Source: HGM04593 sp964512955 (lineage in GTDB: Bacteria; Bacteroidota; Bacteroidia; Bacteroidales; Bacteroidaceae). From it: a stretch of DNA of 64,000 bases. Within the stretch, counting starts at the first letter, position 1. Each line of letters opens with the position of its first letter. The translations under genes and the position numbers were made by a program. Location: assembly GCA_964512955.1 (NCBI GenBank), contig CAZEKX010000001.1, positions 13,089-77,088 on the forward strand, given 5' to 3'. Below are positions 62,811 through 64,000 of the stretch, piece after piece. A model generated the notes under the pieces. It had not been told where the DNA came from. It saw nothing but the letters and a program-made list of their open reading frames with translations, and ran no database searches.

Positions 62811-64000
62811 TTATCTCCCGCATAGATTCTTAAAGTCGCACCATTCACAACGTTTAATATCGTCAGTTGGTTTGAATGGTTTGTCAATATCGAATATATC
62901 ACATAGTACATTCTTTAGCAGTTCCATGAACTCATGGCTTTGCGTCGTAATGTCCTCTATTGGTATATTCCCTATTTTCACTATACACTCTTTTCTACTG
63001 TTCGACGATTTTTTGTGTATATAAATGAGTGTTGGTGATGCTTTCCGGCACATTTGGTTTTCTATTGCGGCAATGGAATATAACATGGTTTGCAGAATAT
63101 ATCCGCTTCCATTTTTCTTGTTCTCGAATACCTCATTAAGATTTCCAATCTTATCTATTTTTCCTCCTGTTTTGTAATCGATAATACTCCACACTCCATC
63201 TTTCTCGTCTATACGGTCTATTCGTCCACCTATATGTAATTCAATATTCTCCTCGCTATTTGGCAGTTGCAGTGTGATGGGAAAATTTATCTCTTGTTCA
63301 CTGCCAATATAGGTAAACGGTGTATGTGTGGCATCGCATTTTATCAATCTTAGCAGAAAACGGTGAATCACCTCGCGATTCATATATTGCTCTCCATCGT
63401 ATGTAAATTTCTCACTCTTAAAAAAGTGCTTTCCAAAAGAGTCATCAATAAATTTGTAGAGTAGTGCATCTTTCTCAATATATGGTATAAGGTCGCTTTT
63501 CTCTACTTTCAGTTGCCCATTCTCCGTTATTTTCTTATAGAACTCCTCTGCTGCTGCATGAAAAATGTTACCAACATCTGTCGGTTGCAGTTCACCGGTT
63601 ATCTCTTGTGTTTTTTTGAGATACATTACATATTTATAGAAGAAACTTAGAGGACATTTTATGTATTGGTTTATTGCAGTGGGGGATAGCACTTGTGCTT
63701 TGTTACCATGTGCAAAACTGAATCGTTTTATCAGTTGGTTTATTATCTCTTTCTCTTTTTTTATAGTAATGGGCTCAGTTGTTGTGCTTTGTTGCTTTGC
63801 CTGTAACGAAATATTCTCTATTTTATAGTTTTTGCATGCTTGCAACTGCAATATGTAACGCGAACACTCGCCACGTGTGGCACTTTCCGTCGAACTGTTA
63901 TATAGGAATGTTACATTTTCGGCGCGTTGCATTAGTCGGTAGAAGTTGTATGCATATATAGAATCGCGATGTTCACTTAGTGTAAGTCCGAATGCTCTGC
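62811..64000 (-). CDS. PD-(D/E)XK nuclease-family protein, AddB-like; 5' end beyond the window
   Basis: The frame is open to the window end (396 residues visible), so the gene starts upstream of it. LTLSEHRDSIYAYNFYRLMQRAENVTFLYNS and SRYILQLQ belong to the inactive-helicase/strand-recognition part. SPTAINQYIKCPLSFFYKYV starts the nuclease domain, with GGRIDRIDEKDGVWSIIDYKTGGK carrying the D..D-x-K catalytic residues, and the C-terminal CEWCDFKNLC with the last Fe-S cysteines. Part of an AddAB-type recombination nuclease. Partner addA is not in the window. Confidence 0.87.
   Translation of the reverse strand, partial: RAFGLTLSEHRDSIYAYNFYRLMQRAENVTFLYNSSTESATRGECSRYILQLQACKNYKIENISLQAKQQSTTTEPITIKKEKEIINQLIKRFSFAHGNKAQVLSPTAINQYIKCPLSFFYKYVMYLKKTQEITGELQPTDVGNIFHAAAEEFYKKITENGQLKVEKSDLIPYIEKDALLYKFIDDSFGKHFFKSEKFTYDGEQYMNREVIHRFLLRLIKCDATHTPFTYIGSEQEINFPITLQLPNSEENIELHIGGRIDRIDEKDGVWSIIDYKTGGKIDKIGNLNEVFENKKNGSGYILQTMLYSIAAIENQMCRKASPTLIYIHKKSSNSRKECIVKIGNIPIEDITTQSHEFMELLKNVLCDIFDIDKPFKPTDDIKRCEWCDFKNLCGR

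Overview
The window is a chromosomal segment of a member of the Bacteroidales (Bacteroidetes). The evidence is family content (glutamine synthetase type III, DUF4301, DUF4847-like and DUF1573 proteins, a T9SS-like C-terminal tail, a group B-like [FeFe] hydrogenase), upstream elements matching the Bacteroidetes sigma-ABfr consensus (TTTG, about 20 nt, TAnnTTTG), mostly absent Shine-Dalgarno sequences, and long perfect palindromes as terminators. The genus cannot be fixed from the sequence alone.

Layout. 1-6254: end of glycine dehydrogenase gcvP; purN with a membrane LytTR regulator; an ftsE-lysC-lysA-hemolysin III operon. 6297-8717: a small orphan ORF, a NTP_transf_5 nucleotidyltransferase, and an isolated phage tail-fibre-like gene framed by 19-bp direct repeats. 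8735-18769: a large secreted GH85 endo-beta-N-acetylglucosaminidase, an operon of M3 peptidase, lipoprotein, dCMP deaminase and CtpA-like protease, and nagA. 19273-23292: glnN, murB and a PhnP-like hydrolase. 23312-26791: Hsp20 with a Cys-rich loop, an orphan chorismatase-like protein, an alanyl-tRNA editing protein and a RhuM-Fic protein that share a duplicated 5' end, then tRNA-His. 26915-36145: aldehyde dehydrogenase with SDR, a mechanosensitive channel, an SDR with a fused cytidylyltransferase-oxidoreductase, an ECF sigma / anti-sigma / periplasmic sensor-like module, RNase Z and DUF554. 36155-37606: tryptophanase. 37719-49447: a compact phage-derived cassette. 49472-56835: DUF1573, a Rel protein with a degenerate hydrolase domain, DUF4301, a conserved hypothetical, MetY and PgeF. 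56913-62526: [FeFe] hydrogenase facing its complete maturase operon hydE-hydG-hydF plus a FlK-like thioesterase. 62811 to the end: 3' part of an AddB-like nuclease gene.

The strongest candidate for an undescribed system is the 11.7-kb phage-derived cassette. It has two divergent operons. The leftward one carries an intact large terminase, two paralogous small proteins and a basic helical protein. The rightward one carries a scaffold-like protein, a capsid-like protein, connector-type proteins, a holin, a unimolecular-spanin-like lipoprotein, a large tail/stabilisation-like protein and a small last gene. No integrase, repressor, replication gene, recognisable portal or endolysin is present and no att sites are visible. 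All genes are open, which suggests a maintained, domesticated particle (GTA-like or killer particle). A matching tail-fibre-like gene lies about 30 kb away.

A second unusual spot is the Fic gene next to tRNA-His. It is bracketed by about 87-bp direct repeats at an exact 1051-bp offset, and it begins with the same leader peptide as the downstream tRNA-editing gene.
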